This document shows, one piece after another, positions 26,031-35,308 of a stretch of DNA of 64,000 nucleotides. The stretch comes from Streptomyces sp. NBS 14/10 (GTDB lineage: Bacteria; Actinomycetota; Actinomycetes; Streptomycetales; Streptomycetaceae): positions 391,979 to 455,978 of the forward strand of contig NZ_NCSM01000022.1 in the NCBI RefSeq assembly GCF_002224125.1, given 5' to 3'. The notes beneath the pieces were generated by a model that was given only the letters and a program-made list of their open reading frames with translations, searched no databases and was not told the origin of the DNA. The position numbers and the translations under genes were made by a program. Positions within the stretch are counted from its first letter, which is position 1. Every line of letters begins with the position of its first letter.

Positions 26031-26090
26031 GTTGCGCATCCGGCGTCGATTCATTACGTCTTCCGGGCCCGCGACGGCGATTCGTTGCGC
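26031..26090. promoter_or_regulatory. GTTGCGCAT-like half-sites between Lrp and amidase genes
   Basis: GTTGCGCAT at 26031-26039 and GTTGCGC at 26084-26090 lie in the 161-bp gap before the amidase. Similar words occur upstream of the permease. Repeated TTGCGCA-like half-sites suit a multimeric Lrp/AsnC protein; the adjacent Lrp gene is the candidate binder. Confidence 0.35.
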
Positions 26091-26114
26091 CGCCCGCCTC
26101 GGGCTGCACCGGTG

Positions 26115-26570
26115 CTACGCCGGGGCCCCCGAGCCGTAGCGGCGCAGCAGCGGCGAGAGGACCAGGACGGACTTGGTGCGCTCGACGAAGGGCTCGCCCG
26201 CGATCCGCTCCAGTACGCGTTCGAAGTGCCGCATATCGGAGGCGAAGACCTGGACAATGGCGTCCGCGTCGCCGGTGACGGTCGATGCGGAGACCACCTC
26301 GGGGTAGCGGTTCAGGCCCCGGTGGATGTCCTCGGGCGAGGTGTTGCGGCGGCAGTAAAGCTCGATGAAGCCCTCGGTCTCCCAGCCGAGGGCGGCCGGA
26401 TCGACCCGTACGGTGAAGCCGGTGATGGCCCCCTCGGCCCGCAGCCGGTCCACCCGCCGCTTGACGGCGGGGGCGGACAGGCCGACCTCCTCCCCGATGT
26501 CGGCGTAGCTGCGGCGGGCGTCCTCGGCGAGGGCGTGGACGATTCGTTCGTCCAGATCGTTCAGTCGCAC
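26115..26570 (-). CDS. Lrp/AsnC-family regulator
   Basis: 151 residues from GTG 26570 (weak ribosome-binding site; coupling to the permease stop 10 bases upstream is likely). The N-terminal HTH is LNDLDERIVHALAEDARRSYADIG then LSAPAVKRRVDRLRAEGAI. The C-terminal RAM domain (~65-145) has VVSASTVTGDADAIVQVFA, where Lrp proteins bind effector amino acids. Gene context predicts that it controls uptake and breakdown of one amino acid, activating in the presence of that substrate. Confidence 0.88.
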   Translation of the reverse strand: MRLNDLDERIVHALAEDARRSYADIGEEVGLSAPAVKRRVDRLRAEGAITGFTVRVDPAALGWETEGFIELYCRRNTSPEDIHRGLNRYPEVVSASTVTGDADAIVQVFASDMRHFERVLERIAGEPFVERTKSVLVLSPLLRRYGSGAPA

Positions 26571-26580
26571 TGCGGGGATG

Positions 26581-28050
26581 TCACTTTTCTGCCGTGGCCA
26601 GTCGGGAGCGGCGCATGCCGTATGCGAAGTACAGCACAAGGCCGACGGCCATCCAGACGCCGAAGACCATCCAGGTCACCCGGTCCAGGCTGGCCATCAT
26701 CCACAGGCACAGCCCGAGGCCGACGAGCGGGAACAGCGGCGCGAGCGGCACCCGGAAGGTGCGCTCCATCGTGGGCCGGGTCCGGCGCAGCACGATCACG
26801 GCGATGTTGACCAGCGCGAAGGCGAAGAGGGTGCCGATGCTGGTGGCGTCGGCGAGTAGGCCGAGCGGGATCGCGGCGGCCAGCACACCGCAGAAGAGGG
26901 AGACGATCACGGTGTTGGCGCGCGGCACCCCGCTGCCCGGGTGGACCCGGGAGAAGACCTTGGGCACCAGCCCGTCCCGGGACATCGCGAAGAGGATGCG
27001 GGTCTGACCGTACAGCACGGTCAGCACCACGGAGGCGATGGCCACGACCGCGCCGGCCGCCAGCAGCACGGCCCAGAAGCTCTGCCCGGTCACATCCTTC
27101 ATGATCCCGGCGAGCGCGGCCTCGGAGCCCGCGAACCGCTTCCAGGGCAGCGCGCCCACCGCCACGGCCGCGACCAGGCAGTACAGGGCGGTGACGATCA
27201 CCAGCGAGAGCATGATCGCGCGCGGCAGATCGCGCTGCGGGTTCTTGGCCTCCTCACCGGCCGTGGAGGCGGCGTCGAAGCCGATGTACGAGAAGAAGAG
27301 GGTGGCCCCGGCGGCGCTGACGCCCGCCATGCCCAGCGGCATGAACGGCGTGTAGTTCCCGGCCCGGATACCGGTGAAGGCGACGGCGCAGAACAGAACC
27401 AGGGCGGCGATCTTCACCCCGACCATGATCGTGTTGACCCGGGCGCTCTCCTTGGCCCCGCCCAGCAGAAACGCCATGGCCAGCAGGACGACCAGCAGCG
27501 CGGGCAGGTTGAACAGACCGCCGTCGCCAGGCGGGGCGGCCAGCGCGTCGGGGATGGTGACGCCGAGGGTGCCGTCGAGGAGTTCGTTCAGGTACTGGCC
27601 CCAGCCGACCGCGACGGCGGCCACCGACACCCCGTACTCCAGGATCAGACACCAGCCGCAGACCCAGGCGACCAGCTCACCGAGGGTGGCGTAGGCGTAC
27701 GAGTACGAGGACCCGGAGACCGGGATGGTGCCCGCCAGCTCGGCGTACGACAGGGCGGAGAACAGCGCGGTCAGCCCCGCGATCACGAAGGAGACGATCA
27801 CCGCGGGCCCGGCGTCCGGCACGGCCTCGCCGAGCACCACGAAGATGCCGGTGCCCAGCGTCGCACCGATGCTGATCATGGTCAGCTGCCACATGCCGAG
27901 CGAACGGCGCAGATTACCGCCCTCGCCCTGACCACCCTCGGCGACCAGCAGCTCGACGGGCTTGCGCCGCGTCAGCCGGGAGGAGAGCCCGCGTGGGCCG
28001 AGCCCTTGGGAGCGGGTGGGTCGGATGGTGGTGACTGGCGGCGTACACAT
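26581..28050 (-). CDS. APC-superfamily (cationic) amino-acid permease
   Basis: 489 residues from ATG 28050; an in-frame ATG at 28071 overlaps a putative regulatory repeat. The N-terminal cytosolic part SRLTRRKPVELLVAEGG is followed by about twelve helices. The APC consensus GATLGTGIFVVLGE lies in helix 1 and FFSYIGFDAASTAGEEAKNPQRDLP in the helix 6-7 region, both typical of the cationic amino-acid transporter group. It feeds the Lrp-amidase-monooxygenase set directly downstream, which supports a lysine-type substrate. Confidence 0.85.
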   Translation of the reverse strand: MCTPPVTTIRPTRSQGLGPRGLSSRLTRRKPVELLVAEGGQGEGGNLRRSLGMWQLTMISIGATLGTGIFVVLGEAVPDAGPAVIVSFVIAGLTALFSALSYAELAGTIPVSGSSYSYAYATLGELVAWVCGWCLILEYGVSVAAVAVGWGQYLNELLDGTLGVTIPDALAAPPGDGGLFNLPALLVVLLAMAFLLGGAKESARVNTIMVGVKIAALVLFCAVAFTGIRAGNYTPFMPLGMAGVSAAGATLFFSYIGFDAASTAGEEAKNPQRDLPRAIMLSLVIVTALYCLVAAVAVGALPWKRFAGSEAALAGIMKDVTGQSFWAVLLAAGAVVAIASVVLTVLYGQTRILFAMSRDGLVPKVFSRVHPGSGVPRANTVIVSLFCGVLAAAIPLGLLADATSIGTLFAFALVNIAVIVLRRTRPTMERTFRVPLAPLFPLVGLGLCLWMMASLDRVTWMVFGVWMAVGLVLYFAYGMRRSRLATAEK

Positions 28051-28062
28051 AGCGCACCCATT

Positions 28063-28120
28063 GTTGCGCATACACGTACGAACGTTGCATACGGGGTGGC
28101 TGTGCGGTGAATCGTTGCGG
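28063..28120. promoter_or_regulatory. GTTGC half-site cluster upstream of the permease
   Basis: GTTGCGCATAC (28063-28073), GTTGCATAC (28084-28092) and GTTGCGG (28114-28120) occur within 58 bp; the first overlaps the upstream candidate start codon of the permease. The first two are spaced 21 bp apart, two helical turns. This is likely the operator region of the Lrp-controlled operon. Confidence 0.4.
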
Positions 28121-28196
28121 GAGGCCGGGCCGCGCTGAAGCGCGTTTCACCCGAATGCCACGATACGGCACCAATTTGGCCCTCGTTGGTGGGAAC

Positions 28197-28370
28197 GTGA
28201 CCCCAGACAGCCTGCAGAGCACCGATCATGACCTCCACGGCCCGGACGGCGAGCGGCTTCCGCTCGAGTACTGCGCCCGGGTGTGGGAGGACTTCCTGCG
28301 CACCCTGAACCGCATCGAGACCGACTTCGTCCACCGCTGCGGCACCACGGACCCGGGCGTACAGGCATGA
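28197..28370 (+). CDS. Small conserved-looking protein coupled to DUF2637 gene
   Basis: 57 residues from GTG 28197 (GGTGGGAAC upstream): VTPDSLQSTDHDLHGP, then EYCARVWEDFLRTLNRIETDFVHRCG. A frame start at 28107 is possible but lacks support. It is an acidic, helical, soluble protein with two Cys. Its stop overlaps the ATG of the DUF2637 gene (ATGA), so the two proteins are probably made in step. I do not recognise a family. Confidence 0.65.
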   Translation: MTPDSLQSTDHDLHGPDGERLPLEYCARVWEDFLRTLNRIETDFVHRCGTTDPGVQA

Positions 28371-29194
28371 CGTACACCGAGCCGAGGCCGGGCGGCTACG
28401 GCGCCCCGCCGCCCACCGGCCACCGATCCGCTCCCGGCGAGCGGTTCGCTCCCGGCGAGCGGTTCGACATGGCCCCCGACGACCCGCTGGGCTTCCCGCT
28501 GCCGGACCCCGAGACCATCGAGAGCCGATGGGACCTGGAGGGGGACCTGGCCCGGCTGCTCCAGACCTCCGCCCCCGCGTCCGCCCCGGGCTCCTTCCCC
28601 GCTTCCTCCTCGTTCGACTCGCCCGTCGGCTCGCCCCTCGACGAGCCGCCCGAACGGACCACCGGGAGCTTCCCCGCCGCCCGCTCCCCCGCGCACGTCC
28701 GCGGGCGCGGACGGCGCCGCCGGGTCCGCTTCCGGCTGCCGACCATGCCCTGGCTCCAGCTGATCAGCCTGATCTTCGCGGCGCTGACCACGGTGATCGT
28801 GGCCATGCTGAGCGTGCTCGGCGGGATGGTCTCCTACGCACCGCTGCGCTATCTGGCCTCCCCCAGCACCTCGGAGTCCATGGCCGCGTGGTGGCCGCTG
28901 CTGGTCTACGGGCCCTGGCTGGTCGCCTCGCTGTCGGTGCTGCGCGCCGCCCTGCACCGCCGGGGCGCGGCGCACTCCTGGGCGGTGGTGGTGCTCTTCT
29001 CCACCATCGCGGTCTTCCTCTGCGTCGCACACGCGCCCAAGGACCCGCCCAGCATGGCCGTCGCCGGGCTGCCGCCCGTCGCCGCGCTGGTCTCGTTCCA
29101 CCAGCTGGTCCGCCAGATCACCCTGAACAGCCCACCGCGCCACGCCCTGCCCCGCACCCGGGGGGCCGAGCCGCGCGACAAACCGCGCGTGTAA
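28367..29194 (+). CDS. DUF2637-type membrane protein
   Basis: 275 residues. A Pro/Ser/Gly-rich N-terminal half (~1-115) ends in an Arg cluster ([14 protein letters not shown]). Four hydrophobic helices follow: LQLISLIFAALTTVIVAML, WWPLLVYGPWLVASLSVL, WAVVVLFSTIAVFLCVAH and AVAGLPPVAALVSFHQLV. This is the DUF2637 layout, found in actinobacterial proteins related to plasmid spread/SpdB-like proteins and of unknown cellular role. It is translationally coupled to the preceding small gene and ends at a palindromic terminator. Confidence 0.75.
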   Translation: MTYTEPRPGGYGAPPPTGHRSAPGERFAPGERFDMAPDDPLGFPLPDPETIESRWDLEGDLARLLQTSAPASAPGSFPASSSFDSPVGSPLDEPPERTTGSFPAARSPAHVRGRGRRRRVRFRLPTMPWLQLISLIFAALTTVIVAMLSVLGGMVSYAPLRYLASPSTSESMAAWWPLLVYGPWLVASLSVLRAALHRRGAAHSWAVVVLFSTIAVFLCVAHAPKDPPSMAVAGLPPVAALVSFHQLVRQITLNSPPRHALPRTRGAEPRDKPRV

Positions 29195-29196
29195 AA

Positions 29197-29222
29197 GGCC
29201 CCCGCTCGGCCGAGCGGGGGCC
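29197..29222. terminator. Palindromic terminator between convergent genes
   Basis: A 26-bp perfect palindrome, arms GGCCCCCGCTCGG and its complement, lies three bases after the DUF2637 stop and 25 bases before the guaB1 stop on the other strand. Confidence 0.8.
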
Positions 29223-29246
29223 ACACCATGTCCATCTGCCCCGTCG

Positions 29247-30898
<1,652 letters not shown>

Positions 30899-31711
30899 TC
30901 ATAGGGCCTCCTTCCACCGGACCGGACGGGGCTGAGCACCCGCCCATGCGCGCCAGGAGCCATGCCCCGGGGCAGCCTCTCCCAGGTTGTGCCAGAGGTG
31001 CCACCGGTCGGCAACCTGGAGGGCCGGTGGGGCTCCGCGGCTGGCACCCTCGGCGAAGAAGGGGGCGCGGTCGCGGCAGACGACCTCGATCCCAGGCCGT
31101 TCGGCGAGCCAGGCTGCCAGCGTGTCCGCCTCCCGGTCGGGCAGGAGTTCCACTGGGCGACGTGTCTCAACGTCGACGAGCACAGTTCCGTAGACCCGGC
31201 CCTTGCGCTGGGCGTATTCGTCCACGCCAACCACGCGGGGCGTTTCAACGGGAGGATCCGGCAGCGAGGCGATCAACCTCAGCAGGGTGTTGCGGCTGAC
31301 CGGAGTCCTGAAGGCGTCTGCCATACGGGCACCGGCCCGGCCTGCGAGCGCGAGGCCGACTGAGACCAGCGTCGATCGCAGCCGCTCGGTCCGCCGACCG
31401 AACCGGCGAGTGAGCCCGGGCACCTGCTCGGCGAATGTCTTCTGCAGACAGGACTCCTCCGCGCAGACGAACCGCCGTACCCGTAGCGACACCACGACGA
31501 ACTTGCCGGCCGTCGGCAGATCACGGGGAAACCGCAAGTAGGAGCCATGTATTCGGCCCGACCAGCATCCGCACCCCGGACAGGCCACTCGCCTTGCAGT
31601 GGTCCGGGCCTCGATCCGGACAACAGTCTCGGTCACCTCGACCGACTCCACGGACACGCCCTCCACCGAGGAGAACAGCAGTTCATCCAGCTGCGGCCGT
31701 ACATCGTTCAC
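30899..31711 (-). pseudogene. ISL3-family transposase, C-terminally truncated
   Basis: About 270 residues from GTG 31711. The N-terminal zinc ribbon ([17 protein letters not shown]...[13 protein letters not shown]), then the HTH region, then the first catalytic Asp region [21 protein letters not shown] and [15 protein letters not shown]...[12 protein letters not shown] are those of ISL3 transposases. Full members exceed 400 residues; the reading frame stops at 30899 after KEAL, before the final catalytic Glu. It is therefore a remnant, unlikely to transpose. An inverted pair (ACTGTCGACC at 31720-31729, complement at 31784-31793) just upstream may belong to its terminal region. Confidence 0.8.
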
Positions 31712-32303
31712 GGCGCAGCACTGTCGACCACACCGCGTTGGGACCGGGCGATTTTCGGACGGCCTCAACCGCCCTCACACAAAGGTCGACAGTCACGTTG
31801 TGTATGCGACCACAGGAAGTGGACCAGAGCCCATTCTCGTGGACAAAGCCAACCTGGACCGGAACCATCGATGGCCAGCCGCGATCAGGAAGCGGCCGTG
31901 GCACCAACGTGCTCGTCAACAGCGCCGGAACCTGGCAGATGCTGCACGAACACCTCAGCGCATAACCAGGCGGCAGCACCGATCCACAGGAATTGACAAT
32001 TACTCCCGTGACAACGGTGATCGCTTGGCCCCCGCAGAGCCGATCTCGCGCGGTCGCCGACCTGGTCCGCGTGGCAACACGTCTGTGACCGGCCGACACG
32101 GCCGCTCGCGTGCAAGGCCCGGTACGTCCCACTCCGTATCCCAGACCCCTGACGTTCTCCCTGCTCAGAGCCCATTTCTGTGTCCCAGCGTCCCAGGCCG
32201 CCTGTTTTCCGTAGCGGCTGGGACGGGTCGTCCCGCAGGCTCCGGTCATGGCCTGGTCATCGAAGCGCCAGACCTGCCGCACCGCAGAAGGGTCCCGCCC
32301 CAC
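31712..32303. other. Gene-poor remnant region upstream of DUF4232 lipoprotein
   Basis: 592 bases with no convincing gene and lower GC than flanking DNA. A short + strand frame 31804-31965 (MRPQEVDQSPFSWTKPTW onward, 53 codons) looks weakly coding-like but has no ribosome-binding site and no recognised family; I treat it as a possible remnant. The 3' part (32125-32300) resembles the region upstream of the second DUF4232 gene: repeats CACTCCGTATCCCAG (32130-32144) and TGTCCCAGCGTCCCAG (32181-32196), and the ACCGCAGAAGG leader. Confidence 0.45.
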
Positions 32304-33056
32304 ATGCCCCGTCACATGCCCCGTGGTTCTCTGACCGCCGCTGCGGCGGTGGCGATCGCCGCCCTCTCCCTGACCGCGTGCGCCGATGGATCGGGTACCC
32401 GCGCCGAGGGCTCGTCGACAGCCGTCTCCTCGACCGGGTCGCCCTCCGGCTCGTCCTCTGACGAGGACGAGGAGCCCGCCCCTCACGGTTCGCGGCCGCG
32501 CCAGGAGACGCCCGCGGACACGCCCGCGGGAAAGGAGCCCGCGGCGGGACGGAACGGCGAGACCGGCGCCGGCGGCTCCGCGGCGGGAGGGAACGGAAGG
32601 ACTGATACCGGCGACTCCGGCACGGGTGACGGCGCCCCCTGTCAGGGCTCCCACACCACGACGATCGCGGCTCCCCTGAACCGCCCCGTGAACCACATGC
32701 TGCTCATCGTCACCAACACCGGCAGCGCCCCCTGCCGCCTCCACGGCTACCCGGTCCTCCGCTTCGGCGAGGCCCAGTCGCCACCGCCGGCCATCGAGCG
32801 CTCCAAGCCGCGGGCCACCGTCACGCTCGCGCCCAGCGAGTCCGGCTACGCCTGCGCGGGCCTGTCGGCCACCGACGGCAGCGGTGCGAACGGCAGAACC
32901 GAGACGTCCCTCACCGTCGCCGTCCAGGGCCGCACCGCCGGGGAGGACATAACCGCGATCGCCCACCCGGCGCTGCCCGCCGAGGGCGTCTACGTTGACG
33001 ACTCTCTGGACGTCACGTACTGGCAGCAGTCGATGCGTGACGCCACCAGATGGTGA
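32304..33056 (+). CDS. DUF4232-family lipoprotein, paralogue 1
   Basis: 250 residues from ATG 32304 (AGAAGGG upstream). The lipoprotein signal has lipobox LTAC (SLTAAAAVAIAALSLTACADG). A ~90-residue Ser/Gly/Asp/Glu-rich linker and a C-terminal DUF4232 domain follow (CQGSHTTTIAAPLNRPVNHM, VTNTGSAPCRLHGYPVL, VDDSLDVTYWQQSM). The domain is a beta-sandwich found in secreted actinobacterial proteins, function unknown. A shorter paralogue lies at 36888, sharing also the 5' leader. It lies directly upstream of the split LuxR regulator genes. Confidence 0.82.
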   Translation: MPRHMPRGSLTAAAAVAIAALSLTACADGSGTRAEGSSTAVSSTGSPSGSSSDEDEEPAPHGSRPRQETPADTPAGKEPAAGRNGETGAGGSAAGGNGRTDTGDSGTGDGAPCQGSHTTTIAAPLNRPVNHMLLIVTNTGSAPCRLHGYPVLRFGEAQSPPPAIERSKPRATVTLAPSESGYACAGLSATDGSGANGRTETSLTVAVQGRTAGEDITAIAHPALPAEGVYVDDSLDVTYWQQSMRDATRW

Positions 33057-33082
33057 CACCCGATAGGAAGTCTGGAGTGCTT

Positions 33083-33163
33083 ATGGACACCGTTACCGAA
33101 GCCGCCGACCGCGTCGGTGCTCCCGGGGCTTCGCGACCGTACGCGCGGGGGGGCGTGAGATGA
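33083..33163 (+). CDS. 26-codon ORF coupled to the LAL-type ATPase gene
   Basis: ATG 33083, with GGAG six bases upstream, encodes MDTVTEAADRVGAPGASRPYARGGVR (26 residues; split here: MDTVTEAADRVG, APGASRPY, ARGGVR). Its stop overlaps the ATG of the next gene (ATGA at 33160-33163). Good ribosome-binding site and coupling argue that it is translated. It might be a leader that couples translation, or a decayed small peptide gene; I do not recognise it. Confidence 0.45.
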   Translation: MDTVTEAADRVGAPGASRPYARGGVR

Positions 33164-34425
33164 CCGGACCGCTATACGAACGCGACGACACTTACGCGCT
33201 GCTCGCGGCCGAGATCGAGCGCGCGGCCGACGGCGCCGGCGGCACCGTCCTGCTGCGCGGCGCCACGGGCACCGGCCGTACCGCCGCGCTGGAGGCGGCT
33301 GTCTCCCACGCCACCGCCCACGGTCTGCACGTCCTGCGCGCGCGCTGCTTCCCGGAGGGGGCGGAGCTGCCCTTCGCCACGGTCCTTCATCTGCTGGGCC
33401 AGGGGCGGGAGTTCACCCAGGGGATCCCGGGCGACGAGGCGGGCGACAGCGCGACCGGGCGGCGGCGGCAGGCGGCGCAGCTGTGGCGGCAGTTGCGCTC
33501 GTACGCGGCGAGGACCGCGCTGCTGCTGGCCGTGGACGACGTCCACCTCGCCGACGACCCTTCGCGCCGCTGGCTCGTCGACGCCGCCCGCCACATCGAC
33601 GAGTTGCCGGTGCTGCTGGTGGCCACCGAACGCTGCCAGTACGACATCGACCCGCAGCTGGCCGGCTTCACGCACGCGCTGCCGCCCTCCCTGGTCCGTA
33701 CCCACACCCTCGCCCCGCTCACCGGCGGCTCCGCGGCGGAGCTGTGCCAGGCCGCCTTCCCCACGGCCGGGGCGCGGTGGGCGGCGGACTGCGCGCGGGC
33801 CGGAGCCGGCAGCCCGCTGCTGCTGCGCGCCCTCCTGGAGGACCTGAGCAGCGCCCCGTCGCCGGACCTGCCGGAGACCTGCGCCGCGCTGTACCCGGGG
33901 GCGTATACGGCAGCGGTCGCCTGGTGGCTGGACAGCGCTGGACCGGCGACGGCCGAAGTGGCCGGTACGCTCGCGGTCCTGGAGCGGTCATGGCCGCAGG
34001 CCATCGCCGAGGACCCGGCGGCGCTGCTCGCCGACGTGGCCGGGGCCGACCCGGTCCGGGTCAGCGGCTGGCTCACCGCGATGACCCGGCTCGGGCTGCT
34101 GCGCCCCGACACCACCGGCCGTCTCCGCTACGCGCATCCGCTGTTGCGGGACGCGGTGCTCACCGACTGGTCGGAGGTCCGGCGGCAGCAGGTGCACCGG
34201 GAGGCCTACCGGCGCCTGGGCAAGACCGCCGCGGACTCCCTGGAGGCGGCCGTCACCGCCGGACATTCCACGCTCGTGCAGTACGCGGCGACCGCGGGGG
34301 ACTGCATGGGCCGCTCCGCCTACGAGGCGCAGCGGCCGGGCCTCCAACGGCACTTCCAGCCGCTGAGAGCCCTGGAACGGGAGAACGGGACCGAGCCCGA
34401 ACGAGACGCGGAGGCCGAAGGATGA
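33160..34425 (+). CDS. LuxR/LAL-type ATPase without DNA-binding domain
   Basis: 421 residues. The N-terminal AAA_16/STAND-like ATPase starts with the ERDDTYALLAAEIERA helix, then a P-loop GATGTGRTAAL (~30) in which the usual Lys is Arg, and Walker B TALLLAVDDVHLADD (~125). A winged-helix-like part (MTRLGLLRPDTTGRLRYAHPLLRDAVL) follows. Full LAL regulators end with a LuxR HTH; here that domain is on the next protein, whose ATG overlaps this stop by four bases. The pair probably works as a two-protein regulator. The Lys-to-Arg change questions ATP hydrolysis. Confidence 0.8.
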   Translation: MTGPLYERDDTYALLAAEIERAADGAGGTVLLRGATGTGRTAALEAAVSHATAHGLHVLRARCFPEGAELPFATVLHLLGQGREFTQGIPGDEAGDSATGRRRQAAQLWRQLRSYAARTALLLAVDDVHLADDPSRRWLVDAARHIDELPVLLVATERCQYDIDPQLAGFTHALPPSLVRTHTLAPLTGGSAAELCQAAFPTAGARWAADCARAGAGSPLLLRALLEDLSSAPSPDLPETCAALYPGAYTAAVAWWLDSAGPATAEVAGTLAVLERSWPQAIAEDPAALLADVAGADPVRVSGWLTAMTRLGLLRPDTTGRLRYAHPLLRDAVLTDWSEVRRQQVHREAYRRLGKTAADSLEAAVTAGHSTLVQYAATAGDCMGRSAYEAQRPGLQRHFQPLRALERENGTEPERDAEAEG

Positions 34426-35195
34426 CGCGACCTCAAGGACACGACGTGAAGACGCTGCCGGAACGCCCGTCCCAGAAATCCGGACCGTCTCTTTCCCCGC
34501 CGGTCCTCCCCGGGCAGTGGGCGAATGGACAGGGGAGGACGGTGCACAGCCCACCCCGCGCCACCGACAGAGGCCCCCAGGGCCGGGTGCCCGTGACGGT
34601 GAGCGCCCCGGACCCGATCTCCCGCGAGGGCGCCATCAGCCAGCTGCGCCCGCACCCGGGGATCGAACTCCGCGAGCGGCCGGGCCCCGGCACGGTGGCC
34701 CTGCTGATCGAGGACACGCTCGACGAGACCGCGCTCACCCGGCTGCGCCGGGCCGTACGGAGCGAGGGTGCGCGCACCGTGCTCGTCACGGGTGCGATCC
34801 GCGAGCGCGAACTCCTGGACGTCATCGAGTGCGGCGTCGCCGCCATCGTGTGGCGCCGTGAGGCCACCTCCCACCGGCTGGCACAGGCGATCCTGGCCGC
34901 CTCCCGAGGTGACGGCGACCTGCCCGCCGACCTGCTGGGCCGCCTCATCGGCCAGGTGGGCACCCTGCACCGGAGCACGACGAGCGGGCCCGGCGTCTCC
35001 TCTCCGGGCCTGGCGCCCCGCGAGGTGGAGGTCCTGCGCCTGATCGCCGAGGGCCTGGACACCGGGGAGATCGCCACCAAGCTGGCCTACTCGGAACGCA
35101 CCATCAAGAACGTCCTGCACGGAATCACCATGCGCCTGCACCTGCGCAACCGGGCCCACGCCGTGGCGTATGCCATCAGGGAAGGCTACCTGTGA
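34422..35195 (+). CDS. LuxR-type regulator with degenerate receiver domain
   Basis: 257 residues from ATG 34422, coupled to the upstream ATPase gene. An unstructured N-terminal ~60 residues is followed by a receiver-like domain (~65-160: TVALLIEDTLDETALTRLRRAV, TVLVTGAIRERELLDVIECG, AAIVWRREA) lacking an obvious phosphoacceptor Asp. The C-terminal LuxR HTH (~197-257) is LAPREVEVLRLIAEGLDTGE and SERTIKNVLHGITMRLHLRN. It probably binds DNA as the effector of the split pair. Targets could include the flanking DUF4232 lipoprotein genes. Confidence 0.83.
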   Translation: MTRPQGHDVKTLPERPSQKSGPSLSPPVLPGQWANGQGRTVHSPPRATDRGPQGRVPVTVSAPDPISREGAISQLRPHPGIELRERPGPGTVALLIEDTLDETALTRLRRAVRSEGARTVLVTGAIRERELLDVIECGVAAIVWRREATSHRLAQAILAASRGDGDLPADLLGRLIGQVGTLHRSTTSGPGVSSPGLAPREVEVLRLIAEGLDTGEIATKLAYSERTIKNVLHGITMRLHLRNRAHAVAYAIREGYL

Positions 35196-35308
35196 CGGGG
35201 CGGCGGCCGGATTTCCCGGTTTCCCTTTCGGGCAGTGCGCATTCCCCGGAATCCTCTACCACTGCCCAGCGGAATTCCCTCAGATCCCTCGTCCGCCCTT
35301 TTCTGGTC

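Noticed and set aside
31804..31965. 53-codon + strand ORF downstream of the transposase
   Set aside because: Weakly coding-like but no ribosome-binding site, no family and a remnant-rich context; mentioned only within the intergenic entry.
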